From Taklimakanibacter sp050251035 (GTDB taxonomy: Bacteria > Pseudomonadota > Alphaproteobacteria > Rhizobiales > Aestuariivirgaceae), in contig JBFWNN010000020.1 in assembly GCA_050251035.1 (NCBI GenBank), positions 1 through 64,000 on the forward strand: DNA of 64,000 nucleotides, in the 5' to 3' direction. Below are positions 1 to 8,266 of this stretch, one piece after another. The notes beneath the pieces were generated by a model. It had not been told where the DNA came from. It saw nothing but the letters and a program-made list of their open reading frames with translations, and did not search any database. The number at the start of each line of letters is the position of its first letter. Position 1 is the stretch's first letter. A program made the translations under genes and the position numbers.

Positions 1-1021
1 TCCAGATCACTTGATCGATATGCGTAGCACCTGTCGCCAGCATGACAAGACGATCGAGGCCGAGGGCGACGCCCGAAGCCTCCGGCATATGCCGCAACGC
101 GTCGAGGAGCGTCTCGTCGATCGGATAGCGCTCGCCATAGAGCGTCTGCTTCAGCGCCATGTCGGCCTCGAAGCGGCGGCGTTGCTCATCCGCATCGGTC
201 AGCTCGCCGAAGCCATTGGCGAGCTCGACGCCCGCGGCATAGAGCTCGAAGCGCTCGGCGATGCGCGGGTCGCGCGGGCTCACCCGGGCGAGCGCCGCCT
301 CGACCGCCGGATATTCGAAGAGGACGGTCGGCCGGCTTTGCCCCAGTTGCGGCTCGACCCGCTCGACCAGGATACGGCTGAAGATGTCCGACCAGGAGTC
401 GTCGGCCGCGAAAGCGATACCCTGCCGGCGCGCCGCCTCCGCCAGCGCCGTGCGGTCGGACCCGCGCGGCTTGAGCGTCGCCATGAGGTCGATCCCGGCA
501 TGGCGGTCGAAGGCCTCCGCCACGCTCAGCTGCTCGGCCTCGGCCTCGGGGTCGCAGGCCTTGCCGCGCCAGGCGAATGCGTTGCCGGTCGCGCGGCCCG
601 CGATGCGCAGGAGCTCCACCGTGTCGGCGATGATGCGCTCATAGGGCTCGCTTGCGCGGTACCATTCGAGCATGGTGAATTCGGGGGCATGCAGCGGGGT
701 GCGCTCGCGGTTGCGGAAGCAATGGACCATGCTGAAGATGCGCGTCTCGCCCGCCGCCAGCAGCTTCTTGCAGGCGAATTCGGGCGAGGTGTGGAGGTAG
801 CGGGGCTCCTCCGTGCCGTCGGGATGGACGAGCGCCGCCTGGAAGGCATGGAGATGGGTCTCATTGCCGGGCGAGACCTGGAGCGCCCCGCAATCGACCT
901 CGATGAAGCCCTCTTGCGCGAACCAGGCCCGGATGGCGGCGAGGATGCGCCCGCGGGCCAGGAGGAAGGGCCGCCTGTCGGCATGGATATCGGCGCGCCA
1001 CCAGGGCAGGTCAGGGCTCAA
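1..1021 (-). CDS. epmA: EF-P beta-lysylation protein EpmA (lysyl-tRNA synthetase-like), 3' end cut off
   Basis: The frame encodes at least 340 residues of a stand-alone class II lysyl-tRNA-synthetase catalytic domain without the anticodon-binding domain, the EpmA/PoxA/GenX architecture. EpmA activates lysine and attaches it to elongation factor P. Motif 2 (FRNRE...EFTMLEWY) lies near residues 102-121 and motif 3 (GVALGLDRLVML) close to the visible end. The last visible residues are HIDQVIW, so only a few codons are missing beyond base 1. I chose the TTG at 1021-1019 because a GGAG lies 8 nt upstream and an in-frame stop precedes it. It is divergent from efp, its substrate gene, which strongly supports the call. 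Confidence 0.93.
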   Translation of the reverse strand, partial: MSPDLPWWRADIHADRRPFLLARGRILAAIRAWFAQEGFIEVDCGALQVSPGNETHLHAFQAALVHPDGTEEPRYLHTSPEFACKKLLAAGETRIFSMVHCFRNRERTPLHAPEFTMLEWYRASEPYERIIADTVELLRIAGRATGNAFAWRGKACDPEAEAEQLSVAEAFDRHAGIDLMATLKPRGSDRTALAEAARRQGIAFAADDSWSDIFSRILVERVEPQLGQSRPTVLFEYPAVEAALARVSPRDPRIAERFELYAAGVELANGFGELTDADEQRRRFEADMALKQTLYGERYPIDETLLDALRHMPEASGVALGLDRLVMLATGATHIDQVIW

Positions 1022-1116
1022 AAGGGGAACTCCGGCAGGGCTTGGCTTATGGCAAGGCGGCTGCTAATACCCCGCCCGACCCATCATTCCATAACATTTA
1101 TTCATAGAGAAATTTC

Positions 1117-1689
1117 GTGGCCAAGATCATCGCAAGCGCCGTGCGTAAAGGCAATGTCATCGAGCATGAGGACGGCAAGCTCTATGTCGTGTTGAAGGCC
1201 GAAAGCTTCCATCCCGGCAAGGGCACGCCGACCACCTCCATCGACATGCGCCGCATCTCGGACGGGGTGAAGACCGTGGTGCGCTACAAGACCACCGACC
1301 AGATGGAGCGCGCTTTCGTCGAGACGCTCCCCTTCAACTATCTCTACCAGGACGGCGATCAGTATGTGTTCATGAACCCGGAGAATTTCGAGCAGATCCA
1401 CCTGCCCTCCGACCTCATCGGCGACGGTGCGGCCTATCTTCAGGAAAACATGGAATGCATGATCGCGCTGTTCAACGGCGTGCCGATCACGATCGAGCTG
1501 CCGCAGCGCGTGACGCTCGAGATCGTCGAGACAGAGCCCGTCATCAAGAACCAGACGGCGGCCTCGTCCTTCAAGCCGGCGGTCCTCTCCAATGGCGTGC
1601 GCACCGCGGTGCCGCCCCATATCGCCACCGGCACCCGCGTCGTGATCGCGACCGAAGACGGCTCCTATGTGGAGCGCGCCAAGGACTGA
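1117..1689 (+). CDS. efp: Elongation factor P
   Basis: A 190-residue protein of normal EF-P length (KOW-like N-domain followed by two OB domains). EF-P binds ribosomes stalled on polyproline stretches and promotes peptide-bond formation. The loop PGKGTP places Lys35 at the position modified by EpmA in E. coli (Lys34), so it is a lysylation-type EF-P, consistent with epmA lying divergently 95 bp away. The start is GTG (GTG GCC AAG ATC). No strong Shine-Dalgarno is visible. EpmB, which supplies beta-lysine, is not in the window. Confidence 0.97.
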   Translation: MAKIIASAVRKGNVIEHEDGKLYVVLKAESFHPGKGTPTTSIDMRRISDGVKTVVRYKTTDQMERAFVETLPFNYLYQDGDQYVFMNPENFEQIHLPSDLIGDGAAYLQENMECMIALFNGVPITIELPQRVTLEIVETEPVIKNQTAASSFKPAVLSNGVRTAVPPHIATGTRVVIATEDGSYVERAKD

Positions 1690-1734
1690 TCGCCAGAGCG
1701 CGATGTCTGTGCAATGAATCGCCTCTCAACGTCC

Positions 1735-1857
1735 CTCACGCTGAGGCGCCCGGCGCAGCCGGGCCTCGAAGCGTCCTCCGGGATAGAGCGAGAGTGCGGA
1801 AGCACACCCTTCGAGGCTCCCCCGGCTCGAGGCCGGGGTCGCACCTCAGGGTGAGGG
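1735..1857. repeat. Palindromic intergenic repeat between efp and hmuT
   Basis: The stretch opens with CCTCACGCTGAGG and CCGGGCCTCGAAG and closes with CTTCGAGG and CACCTCAGGGTGAGGG, giving a long imperfect inverted repeat of the kind scattered through Rhizobiales genomes. It lies between convergent genes. Its right arm supplies the hmuT stop codon, so the last residues of HmuT are encoded by the repeat. Confidence 0.7.
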
Positions 1858-2742
1858 CTGTGGTTTGATCTCGGGATAAAGCGCCCTGGCCAGGTCGCGC
1901 ACGGCCTCAGCCGTGCGCGGGCCGAAGCCGATCATATAAGGTCCGTCGAGCACGATGAGGCTCCGTGTCTGGGCGGCCGGTGTCGGCTTGAGCGCCGGGA
2001 TCGAGAAGACATGGTCGGCGGTCGGGCCGCCCTTGCCGTCGCTCATCAGCAGGACGGCGTCGGGCGCCGCCTTGAGCAGATATTCCTCGGACGCCGCCTT
2101 ATAGCCCTGCATCGCGCTCATCGGATTGACGCCGCCCGAATAGCGGATGATGGCATCGGCCGCGGTCCCCGCCCCCGCCGCGCTCAAGCGGGTGAGGCCG
2201 TGGAAGAACACCACCTTCTTGCGCCTCTCGGGCGGGATGGCGGCGGTGAGGCTCGCCGCCTTGGCGAAATCGGCGAGCACGGCGGCTGCGAGGCGCCGGC
2301 CCTCGTCCTCGAGTTTCAAGGCCCGGGCGACGAGTGCGATCTTCCGGGCGATGCCCGCGGACGAGTTGTCCTCGGGCACCAGGAGCAGCGGAACGGAGGT
2401 GGTCTTGAGGACGTCGACCACCGGCGGCGGGCCGATGTCTTCCGAAGCGATGATGAGGTCGGGCCCCAAGGCCAGGACGCCCTCCGAGGACAAAGCCCGG
2501 CGGTAGCCGACATTGGGCTTCGCCAGCGCTTCGGCGGGGTACCGGCTGCCGCGGTCGACGCCGACGACGCGGTCGCCCGCGCCCAGCGCATAGACGATCT
2601 CGGTCACGTCGGGCCCGAGCGTCAGGATGCGCCGGGCCTGCCCGGTCTCGGCCAGGGCGGGCGACATCAGGGTGAACAGGAAAAGGAGGATCGAGGCCAT
2701 CCAGGCGGGCCTGACGGCGAGAGAATAGATCAAGGGAATCAA
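1846..2742 (-). CDS. hmuT: Heme ABC transporter periplasmic binding protein (HmuT-like)
   Basis: About 298 residues (284 if the internal ATG at 2700 is used). A hydrophobic signal sequence ends at SPALA. The mature part begins with the cluster-A binding-protein signature (ILTLGPDVTEIVYALGAGDRVVG) and contains YP.EA and KPNVGYRRALSSEG, typical of HmuT. It should bind heme in the periplasm and deliver it to an HmuUV permease/ATPase, neither of which is in the window. The start is uncertain: TTG at 2742, TTG at 2733 (AAGG 9 nt upstream) or ATG at 2700. The upstream starts add an arginine to the signal n-region and look better. It is divergent from the heme receptor across an iron-responsive operator. 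Confidence 0.88.
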   Translation of the reverse strand: MIPLIYSLAVRPAWMASILLFLFTLMSPALAETGQARRILTLGPDVTEIVYALGAGDRVVGVDRGSRYPAEALAKPNVGYRRALSSEGVLALGPDLIIASEDIGPPPVVDVLKTTSVPLLLVPEDNSSAGIARKIALVARALKLEDEGRRLAAAVLADFAKAASLTAAIPPERRKKVVFFHGLTRLSAAGAGTAADAIIRYSGGVNPMSAMQGYKAASEEYLLKAAPDAVLLMSDGKGGPTADHVFSIPALKPTPAAQTRSLIVLDGPYMIGFGPRTAEAVRDLARALYPEIKPQPSP

Positions 2743-2791
2743 CCTTATGTGGAATCTTTATGAGAATGTGATTCAACGGTCACATAATACT

Positions 2792-2806
2792 TGACTATAT
2801 TAGTCA
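2792..2806. promoter_or_regulatory. Iron-responsive operator (RirA/IRO-type, TGA-N9-TCA)
   Basis: TGACTA-TAT-TAGTCA is a perfect inverted repeat matching the TGA-N9-TCA operator known for the rhizobial iron repressor RirA. A TTGACT at 2791-2796 could serve as a -35 element, so bound repressor would block promoter access. The site lies in the 180-bp region between hmuT and the divergent heme receptor and may control both. Confidence 0.7.
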
Positions 2807-2922
2807 GGATTAAATAAGCAAGGGCCGCGACGGCCCCATCCGGCCCCGGGACGCATCAATCCGAGCCCGCCAGACCCTTGAGGTCAGCCAGCCATACATC
2901 CTCGCAAGAAGGAGATGTGGCT

Positions 2923-5094
2923 GTGCCACGCACCATCAAGACCATCCTCATGGCGGGAACCGCCGTTGTTTCGCTTCTCGTCCTGCAGCCCTCGCCCGCG
3001 GCGGCTGAGACGAAGCCCAAGGCGAGGCCCGCCGCCGAGGCGCAGGACCAGGCCGAGCCGTCGGAGGCCAAGGCGGACCGCGACGGCGCGCTGCTCGACG
3101 AGATCACCATCTCGGCCACCATGATCGACCAGGCGGTCATCGATTCGCTCTCGGGCTCGAGCTATATCGGCGAGAAGGACCTCGAGCGCATCCAGGCCAA
3201 CACGCCGGCCGACATCTTCCGGGCGACGCCGGGCGTTGCCGCGACGCCCAATGGCGATGATCCGGCGACCGCCATCAATATCCGCGGCCTGCAGCAATAT
3301 GGCCGCGTGGTGGTGACGCTCGACGGCGCGCGCCAGGACTATTGGCGCGTCGGCCACGGCTCGGGCTCCTTCTATATCGAGCCCGATTTGCTCAAGGCGG
3401 TGACCGTGATCCGCGGCCCGGTGTCCAATGCCTATGGCTCGGGCGGCATCGGCGGCCTCGTCGCCTTCGAGACCAAGGACGCGGGCGACTTTCTGAAGCC
3501 CGACGAGCAATATGGGATCAGCGAGAAGCTCGGCTATGAGAGCAATGGCGATGGCTTCACCACCAGCACAACGGCGGCCATCCGCCCGCATGAGGTCTTC
3601 GACATCATCGGCAATGTCAACTGGCGCGACCGTGATGCCTATGAGGACGGCAATGGCGACGAAGCGCGCTGGACCGGCGAGGAAGTGACGAGCGGCTATG
3701 GCAAGATGACCTTCCGCCCGGCCCAGGGCCACGAGATCAAGCTCGGCGCCATCATCCAGACATACGAGGACTATGTCACCGGCGCCTCAGGCTCGAACAA
3801 TCCAAATCTGAGCCGCTATGCCGCCGACACGACCAACGACACCTATACGGCCAAATACACCTATTCCCAGCCCGACGACCGGCTGTTCGACTATGCGATC
3901 ACCGCCTATCACAACAAGACCAAGGCCGAGCAGACGCAGGTCTGGCCGCCGGCCTCGATAGGCAATTTCAGATATTACGACGTGCGCACCACCGGCATCG
4001 CCGGCCACAACTCCTCGCGCTTCGACGCCTTCGGCCTCGCCCACACGCTGACCTATGGCGGCGACTATTATTTCCTCGAAGGCTCCTCCTCGGCCGCGCA
4101 TTTCGGCCAGGGCGAGGCCTCGGCCTATGGCGGCTTCCTGCAGTGGATCGGCGAGCACAGCACCTGGCTCGAGCTCATCGCCGCCATCCGCTATGACGGC
4201 TACCGTCTCGAAGGCCTGACCAAGGGCAGCTCGACCACGCCGCCCGAAGAGAAGTCGATGAGCGGTGACCAGGTCTCGCCGCGCTTCACCGTAGGCGTCA
4301 CGCCCTTCACCGGTTTCCAGCTCTTCGGCGGCTATTCGGAAGGCTATCGGGCGCCGGGCCTCCAGGATGTGTTCCGCGGCGCCGGCGCGCATGGCTCGGC
4401 CGACGCCTACATCCCCAATTTCAACCTGAAGCCGGAAGTGGCCAAGAGCTGGGAAGCCGGCATCAATCTCAAATATGACGGTCTCTTCACCGCAGACGAC
4501 CTGCTGCGCGGCAAGTTCAACGCCTTCTACACCAAGGTCTATGACTATATCGAAACCGACTTCTCGCTCCCGACCAGCGTGGCGCCGCGCATGACCGACA
4601 ATATCGGCACGGCACGGCTCAAGGGCGTCGAGGCCGAAGTCATCTACGACCTCGGCTGGAGCTTCATCAACCTCACCGGCGCGCTCATCGATGCCGAGCT
4701 CATCGATCCCGACAATCCCAAATATAAAGGCCAGCCGCTCGACAACACGCCGCTCGACAAATTCTCCGCGACGTTGGGCTTCCGCGCCTTCGAAGACCAG
4801 TTGATCTTCGGCGGTCAGTTCCTGGCCATCGGCGAAATCAAGCGCACCCAGCGCTCGGCGGGCACGGGCCCCGGCCAAGTCGACGGCCCGGCCCAATACA
4901 GCGACGGCTTCGAGCTCGTCAACCTGTTCGCCAACTGGGTCGTGTCCGACAACCTCAAGCTCGACCTCGCGGTCGAGAACCTGTTCGACGTCGCTTACAC
5001 CGATCCGCAAAGCGCCTGGTCCTACGATTCCTTCGTCGAGCAGGGCAAGGGCCGGACTTTCAAGATCAGCGTCACCACCCGTTTCGGCGGATGA
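2923..5094 (+). CDS. TonB-dependent heme/hemoglobin receptor
   Basis: A 724-residue outer-membrane receptor. A signal peptide (VPRTIKTIL..., ending AAAE) precedes a TonB-box-like region (DEITISAT), the plug domain (about residues 75-190, with INIRGLQQYGRVVVTLDGAR and VIRGPVSNAYGSGGIGG) and a beta-barrel ending in aromatic FGG. The plug pattern fits the TonB-hemin receptor family. I chose GTG at 2923 because AAGGAG ends 8 nt upstream. A longer in-frame opening at 2878 has no such site. It should import heme across the outer membrane for HmuT. The siderophore-interacting reductase starts 14 bp downstream, so they are probably co-transcribed under iron control. Confidence 0.92.
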   Translation: MPRTIKTILMAGTAVVSLLVLQPSPAAAETKPKARPAAEAQDQAEPSEAKADRDGALLDEITISATMIDQAVIDSLSGSSYIGEKDLERIQANTPADIFRATPGVAATPNGDDPATAINIRGLQQYGRVVVTLDGARQDYWRVGHGSGSFYIEPDLLKAVTVIRGPVSNAYGSGGIGGLVAFETKDAGDFLKPDEQYGISEKLGYESNGDGFTTSTTAAIRPHEVFDIIGNVNWRDRDAYEDGNGDEARWTGEEVTSGYGKMTFRPAQGHEIKLGAIIQTYEDYVTGASGSNNPNLSRYAADTTNDTYTAKYTYSQPDDRLFDYAITAYHNKTKAEQTQVWPPASIGNFRYYDVRTTGIAGHNSSRFDAFGLAHTLTYGGDYYFLEGSSSAAHFGQGEASAYGGFLQWIGEHSTWLELIAAIRYDGYRLEGLTKGSSTTPPEEKSMSGDQVSPRFTVGVTPFTGFQLFGGYSEGYRAPGLQDVFRGAGAHGSADAYIPNFNLKPEVAKSWEAGINLKYDGLFTADDLLRGKFNAFYTKVYDYIETDFSLPTSVAPRMTDNIGTARLKGVEAEVIYDLGWSFINLTGALIDAELIDPDNPKYKGQPLDNTPLDKFSATLGFRAFEDQLIFGGQFLAIGEIKRTQRSAGTGPGQVDGPAQYSDGFELVNLFANWVVSDNLKLDLAVENLFDVAYTDPQSAWSYDSFVEQGKGRTFKISVTTRFGG

Positions 5095-5108
5095 TGTAGG
5101 ATAGAACC

Positions 5109-6185
5109 ATGAGCGAGCTCCAATGCGAAGCCCGGATCGCCATCGCCAGGCCCCACGACTATATCGAGCGCATCGTCGACCGGCTCATGAGCTTCGACGC
5201 GCGGGCCGAGGAGAGCGGCGACCGGCTGCATGTCCGCTTTCCCTTCGGCTGGGCGGCGCTCGATCTCACGGACGATACGCTCGCCGTGCGGCTCGGTGCC
5301 GCCGATGCCGACCGGCTGGCGCGGCTCAAGGACATCGTGGCGACGGCGATCGAGGTCCACGCCAAGCGGGCCGATCCGCGCATCGTCTGGCAGGGCGATC
5401 TCGCGGGCGACCGGCGTCTCGCCCAGTTCCGCCATATGCGCGTCGTCGCTTGGCGCGATGTGACGCCGCATATGCGCCGGATCACGCTGGCCGGCGACAA
5501 TCTCGCGCGCTTCGCCGAATTCGGCGGCCTGCATGTCCGTCTGCTGTTCCCGACGCCCGCGGTGCCCGAGCCGGTCTGGCCCGAGGCCGGCGCCAACGGC
5601 CTGCCGGTCTGGCCGGACGAGAGCCGCCGGGCGCCGGCGCGCGTCTACACGATCCGCAGACTCGACGTGCCGGCGGGCTGCATCGAGATCGACTTCGTGA
5701 TGCATGGCGACGACAGTTTGGGCTCGGGCTGGGCGGCGACGGTGCGGCCCGGCGACAGTATCGGCCTCATGGGACCGCTCGGCCGGCCGGTGCGCCAAGC
5801 GCAATGGTATGTGCTGGGCGCCGATGAGACGGGTCTTCCGGCCCTGGGCCGCATTCTCGAGAACCTGCCGCCCGAGACCCGGGGCCATGCCTTCATCGAA
5901 GTCGCCGGCGCCGAAGAGGAGCAGGCCATCGCCCATCCGCCGGGCATCCAGCTGCGCTGGATCCATCGCAACGGCACATTGCCAGGCGAAGATCCGCGCC
6001 TGGCCGAGACCGTCTGCACCGTGACGCGGCCCGAAGGCGTGACCTGCTTCAGCTGGTTCGCGGCCGAGGCGGAAGCCGCCAGGCAGGTGCGCGAGCACTG
6101 GCGCGGCCGTCTCGGCCTCGGACGCGACGAGACGCTGGCCGCGGCCTATTGGCGCCGCGGCGCGCTGGGCCCCATGGCGGGGTAA
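5109..6185 (+). CDS. Siderophore-interacting protein with N-terminal DUF2218 domain
   Basis: A 358-residue fusion. Residues 1-90 look like DUF2218 (small alpha/beta domain, ARPHDYIERIVDRLMSF). The rest is a ViuB/FAD_binding_9 reductase: FAD-binding barrel with TPHMRRITLAG and ARVYTIRRLD, then the SIP C-terminal NAD(P)H domain ending in YWRRGA. The family releases iron by reducing ferric siderophores or heme-derived complexes in the cytosol. It directly follows the heme receptor, so reductive iron release is the likely job. The DUF2218-SIP fusion occurs in other proteobacteria; what DUF2218 adds is unknown. Confidence 0.9.
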   Translation: MSELQCEARIAIARPHDYIERIVDRLMSFDARAEESGDRLHVRFPFGWAALDLTDDTLAVRLGAADADRLARLKDIVATAIEVHAKRADPRIVWQGDLAGDRRLAQFRHMRVVAWRDVTPHMRRITLAGDNLARFAEFGGLHVRLLFPTPAVPEPVWPEAGANGLPVWPDESRRAPARVYTIRRLDVPAGCIEIDFVMHGDDSLGSGWAATVRPGDSIGLMGPLGRPVRQAQWYVLGADETGLPALGRILENLPPETRGHAFIEVAGAEEEQAIAHPPGIQLRWIHRNGTLPGEDPRLAETVCTVTRPEGVTCFSWFAAEAEAARQVREHWRGRLGLGRDETLAAAYWRRGALGPMAG

Positions 6186-6195
6186 GCGGCAACTC

Positions 6196-6226
6196 CTCCC
6201 TCCACCGCCGAAGGCGGTGGAGGGAG
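6196..6226. terminator. Strong hairpin between convergent genes
   Basis: CTCCCTCCACCGCC, GAA loop, then the exact complement: a 14-bp perfect stem filling the 49-bp gap between the convergent siderophore-interacting protein gene and the RNA methyltransferase gene. It lacks a clear U tract on either strand, so it may act as a bidirectional barrier or an RNA 3'-end stabiliser. Confidence 0.6.
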
Positions 6227-6234
6227 ATATCCCG

Positions 6235-7434
6235 TCATCGTTTGAAAAATGCAACCGTCTCGACATGCGCGGTGAAGGCGAACTGGTCGACCGGCGTCAC
6301 CCGCATCAGGCGATAGCCGCCGTCGACCAGGATGCGCGCATCGCGAGCGAAGGTCGCGGGGTCGCAGGAGACGGCGATGACCGTCTTCACCTTGGACTTG
6401 GCCAGTTGCCGGGCCTGCGCCTCGGCGCCGGCGCGCGGCGGATCGAAGACGACGGCATCGAAGGGCGCGAGCTCGCGCGCCATCACGGGCTCGCGGAAGA
6501 GATCGCGCGCTTTGGCCTCGACCGGCTTGAGGCCCGGCGTACGCCTGACGGTCTCGGCGAGCGCTGCGGTCGCCGCCTTGTCGCCGTCGGCGGCGAAGAC
6601 CTGGGCCTTGGCTGCGAGGCGCAGGGCAAAGACGCCGACGCCCGAAAACAGGTCGGCCACCTTTTTCGCCTTGCCCAGATTCTCGATGACCAGCGCCGCG
6701 AGCGTCGCCTCGCCGGCCTTGGTCGCCTGCAGGAAGACACCCGCCGGCAGGCGCAGCCGGGCCGTGCCGATGCCGATCTCGGGCGGGAGGCGCGTCACCA
6801 AAGGCTCGCGGTTGAGCGAGAGGCGCGCCAGATCTTCGGCATGGACGAGGCCTGCCAGGTCGGGCGGCGGCTTGCGCTTGGTCGCGATGTCGACGTCGAG
6901 GCCATTGTCGGCGGCGGTGAAGGCGACATCACAATTGCCGATGATCTCGCCGACGCGCCTCGCGATGCGCGGCGCCTGCGCCAGGGCCGGGACCAGGATC
7001 GGACAATGGTCGAGCGGATGGATGTCGTGGCTGCGCGCCGCATTGAAGCCGGCGACGATGCCCGCAGGCGTCCGTGCCACATGCAAGGTGGCGCGCCGCC
7101 GGCCTTCGCCTTGCGCATCGATCAACGCCTCGACCTCGGCGGCGATGCCCTGGTTGGCGAGCGCCGTCGCCACGAGACCGCGCTTCCAGCCGCGATAGGC
7201 GTCGGCCTGCCAATGCTGGATCTGGCAGCCGCCGCACTGGCCGAAATGCGGACAGAAGGGCTCGATGCGCTGCGGACTGGGCGCCAGGATCGCGCGCAAT
7301 TGCGCGTGGGTGCCGGCGATGTCCGCCTCGACCACCTCGCCCGGCAAGGCATAGGGCACATAGACGGCGCGGCCCGCCGCCTCGCCCAAGGCCTCGCCAT
7401 GGCGGCCCATCTGCGTCAAAGCCAGCCTGGTCAC
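6235..7434 (-). CDS. Class I SAM-dependent RNA (uracil-5-)methyltransferase, RlmD/RumA-like
   Basis: A 399-residue member of the RumA/TrmA family, which methylates C5 of a uridine in 23S rRNA. Three cysteines in CPHFGQCGGC (about residues 61-70) plus a later HCP cysteine form the expected 4Fe-4S site. A SAM-binding motif (VADLFSGVGVFALRLA) and the catalytic SCDPATFARD follow near the C terminus. I chose the GTG at 7434 because it overlaps the upstream stop by 4 bp (GTGA) and the protein then begins at the family's usual place. It is translationally coupled to thiamine pyrophosphokinase. Which uridine it methylates cannot be read from the sequence. Confidence 0.88.
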   Translation of the reverse strand: MTRLALTQMGRHGEALGEAAGRAVYVPYALPGEVVEADIAGTHAQLRAILAPSPQRIEPFCPHFGQCGGCQIQHWQADAYRGWKRGLVATALANQGIAAEVEALIDAQGEGRRRATLHVARTPAGIVAGFNAARSHDIHPLDHCPILVPALAQAPRIARRVGEIIGNCDVAFTAADNGLDVDIATKRKPPPDLAGLVHAEDLARLSLNREPLVTRLPPEIGIGTARLRLPAGVFLQATKAGEATLAALVIENLGKAKKVADLFSGVGVFALRLAAKAQVFAADGDKAATAALAETVRRTPGLKPVEAKARDLFREPVMARELAPFDAVVFDPPRAGAEAQARQLAKSKVKTVIAVSCDPATFARDARILVDGGYRLMRVTPVDQFAFTAHVETVAFFKR

Positions 7435-8066
7435 CCCGCGCTCTCGGGATAGGCGAGCGCCACCGCATAGCCCTGGCTGAGCCGCACCGTCACCGGACCC
7501 GTCGCGACATTGGAGACGGTGAGGCTCGAACCCAGGGGCACCGAGCGATTGATGAGCGGCCATCTCACCCCGTCGAGGTCGAGGCCGGCGAGATCGGTGA
7601 AGGGAACGACGCTGAAGCGGCTGCCGCGCGGCAGGTCGAAATGATGCGTGCCGTTCAGGATCGGATAGGCCTCTTCCGTGCCGCTGGTGATGAAGGCCGC
7701 GACGCGCCGGCGCCCCAGCTTGAGGATCAGGCCGAAATGGGCGAGCGCATGGTCGGCCTGGCCGCCGAGGCCGCCCACCAGCACGATCTCGCGAGCGCCC
7801 AGGCGCACCGCCTCATCGACCGCGATCTCGCCGTCGGTCTTGTCCTTCTCGGCCGGGAAGGCATGGCGGGCGACGCTGCGGTAGCGCTCGGCGAGCTCGT
7901 CGGAGGTCGAATCGAAATCGCCGACCCAGAGCTCGGGCGAAAGGTCGAGCGCTTCCGCATGCGCCATGCCGCCATCGGCGGCGATGACGCGCGTCTTCTG
8001 CACCTGCGATTTGAGGCGGCGGGTCACCGTCAGATCGCCACCCATGAGAATAACGAAGCGGGTCAT
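7431..8066 (-). CDS. Thiamine pyrophosphokinase
   Basis: A 211-residue protein of the bacterial thiamine pyrophosphokinase family, which transfers pyrophosphate from ATP to thiamine to give TPP. The signature ADGG (with GGMAHAEAL), WVGDFDS and EKDKTDGEIA are present in order, and the C-terminal beta-domain contains NRSVPLGSSLTVSN. I chose ATG at 8066 (MTRFVILMGG); the longer opening to 8198 runs into the riboswitch region. It is divergent from the riboswitch-controlled thiBPQ importer. Together they import thiamine and convert it to the cofactor that the riboswitch senses. Confidence 0.93.
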   Translation of the reverse strand: MTRFVILMGGDLTVTRRLKSQVQKTRVIAADGGMAHAEALDLSPELWVGDFDSTSDELAERYRSVARHAFPAEKDKTDGEIAVDEAVRLGAREIVLVGGLGGQADHALAHFGLILKLGRRRVAAFITSGTEEAYPILNGTHHFDLPRGSRFSVVPFTDLAGLDLDGVRWPLINRSVPLGSSLTVSNVATGPVTVRLSQGYAVALAYPESAG

Positions 8067-8133
8067 GGCCTTAGGAATAACAGAAGCCGCTTGCCAGTGC
8101 ACCCCTCTATCCCTAATGTCGCCCTCGCTCTCA

Positions 8134-8213
8134 ACGGGGTGCTCTGTCTTGAGCTGAGAGGCCCGAAAGGCCAACCCGCTGAACCTGATCCGGATCATGC
8201 CGGCGGAGGGATT
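8134..8213 (+). ncRNA. TPP riboswitch (THI element)
   Basis: The conserved blocks are in order: GGGGTGC (8136-8142), CTGAGA (8154-8159), a short GGCC-GAAA-GGCC stem (8160-8171), ACCCGCTGAACCTGATC (8174-8190) and GGATCATGCCGGCGGAGGGA (8192-8211). This is the canonical thi box, read on the + strand upstream of thiB. Expression of the thiamine importer should fall when TPP is high. Confidence 0.96.
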
Positions 8214-8233
8214 GCGAGCGGGTCTTGTGCCCC

Positions 8234-8262
8234 GTCCTCCTTCACCCGGTGAATAGGAGGAC
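8234..8262 (+). promoter_or_regulatory. Shine-Dalgarno-sequestering hairpin, expression platform of the TPP riboswitch
   Basis: GTCCTCC (8234-8240) is exactly complementary to GGAGGAC (8256-8262), and inside it TTCACC pairs with GGTGAA; only TA bulges. The 3' arm contains the thiB Shine-Dalgarno (AGGAGG). The riboswitch therefore most likely acts on translation initiation, and no U tract follows that would suggest transcription termination. Confidence 0.8.
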
Positions 8263-8266
8263 TTCG

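Noticed and set aside
11..1195. Long open frame on the + strand opposite epmA
   Set aside because: It is the antisense shadow of a well-supported epmA. High GC in third positions keeps the opposite frame open. It also runs into efp and has no family features.
8225..8266. Upstream GTG start for thiB
   Set aside because: It would lie in the expression platform of the riboswitch and add residues before a normal signal peptide. TTG 8267 has a Shine-Dalgarno at correct distance.
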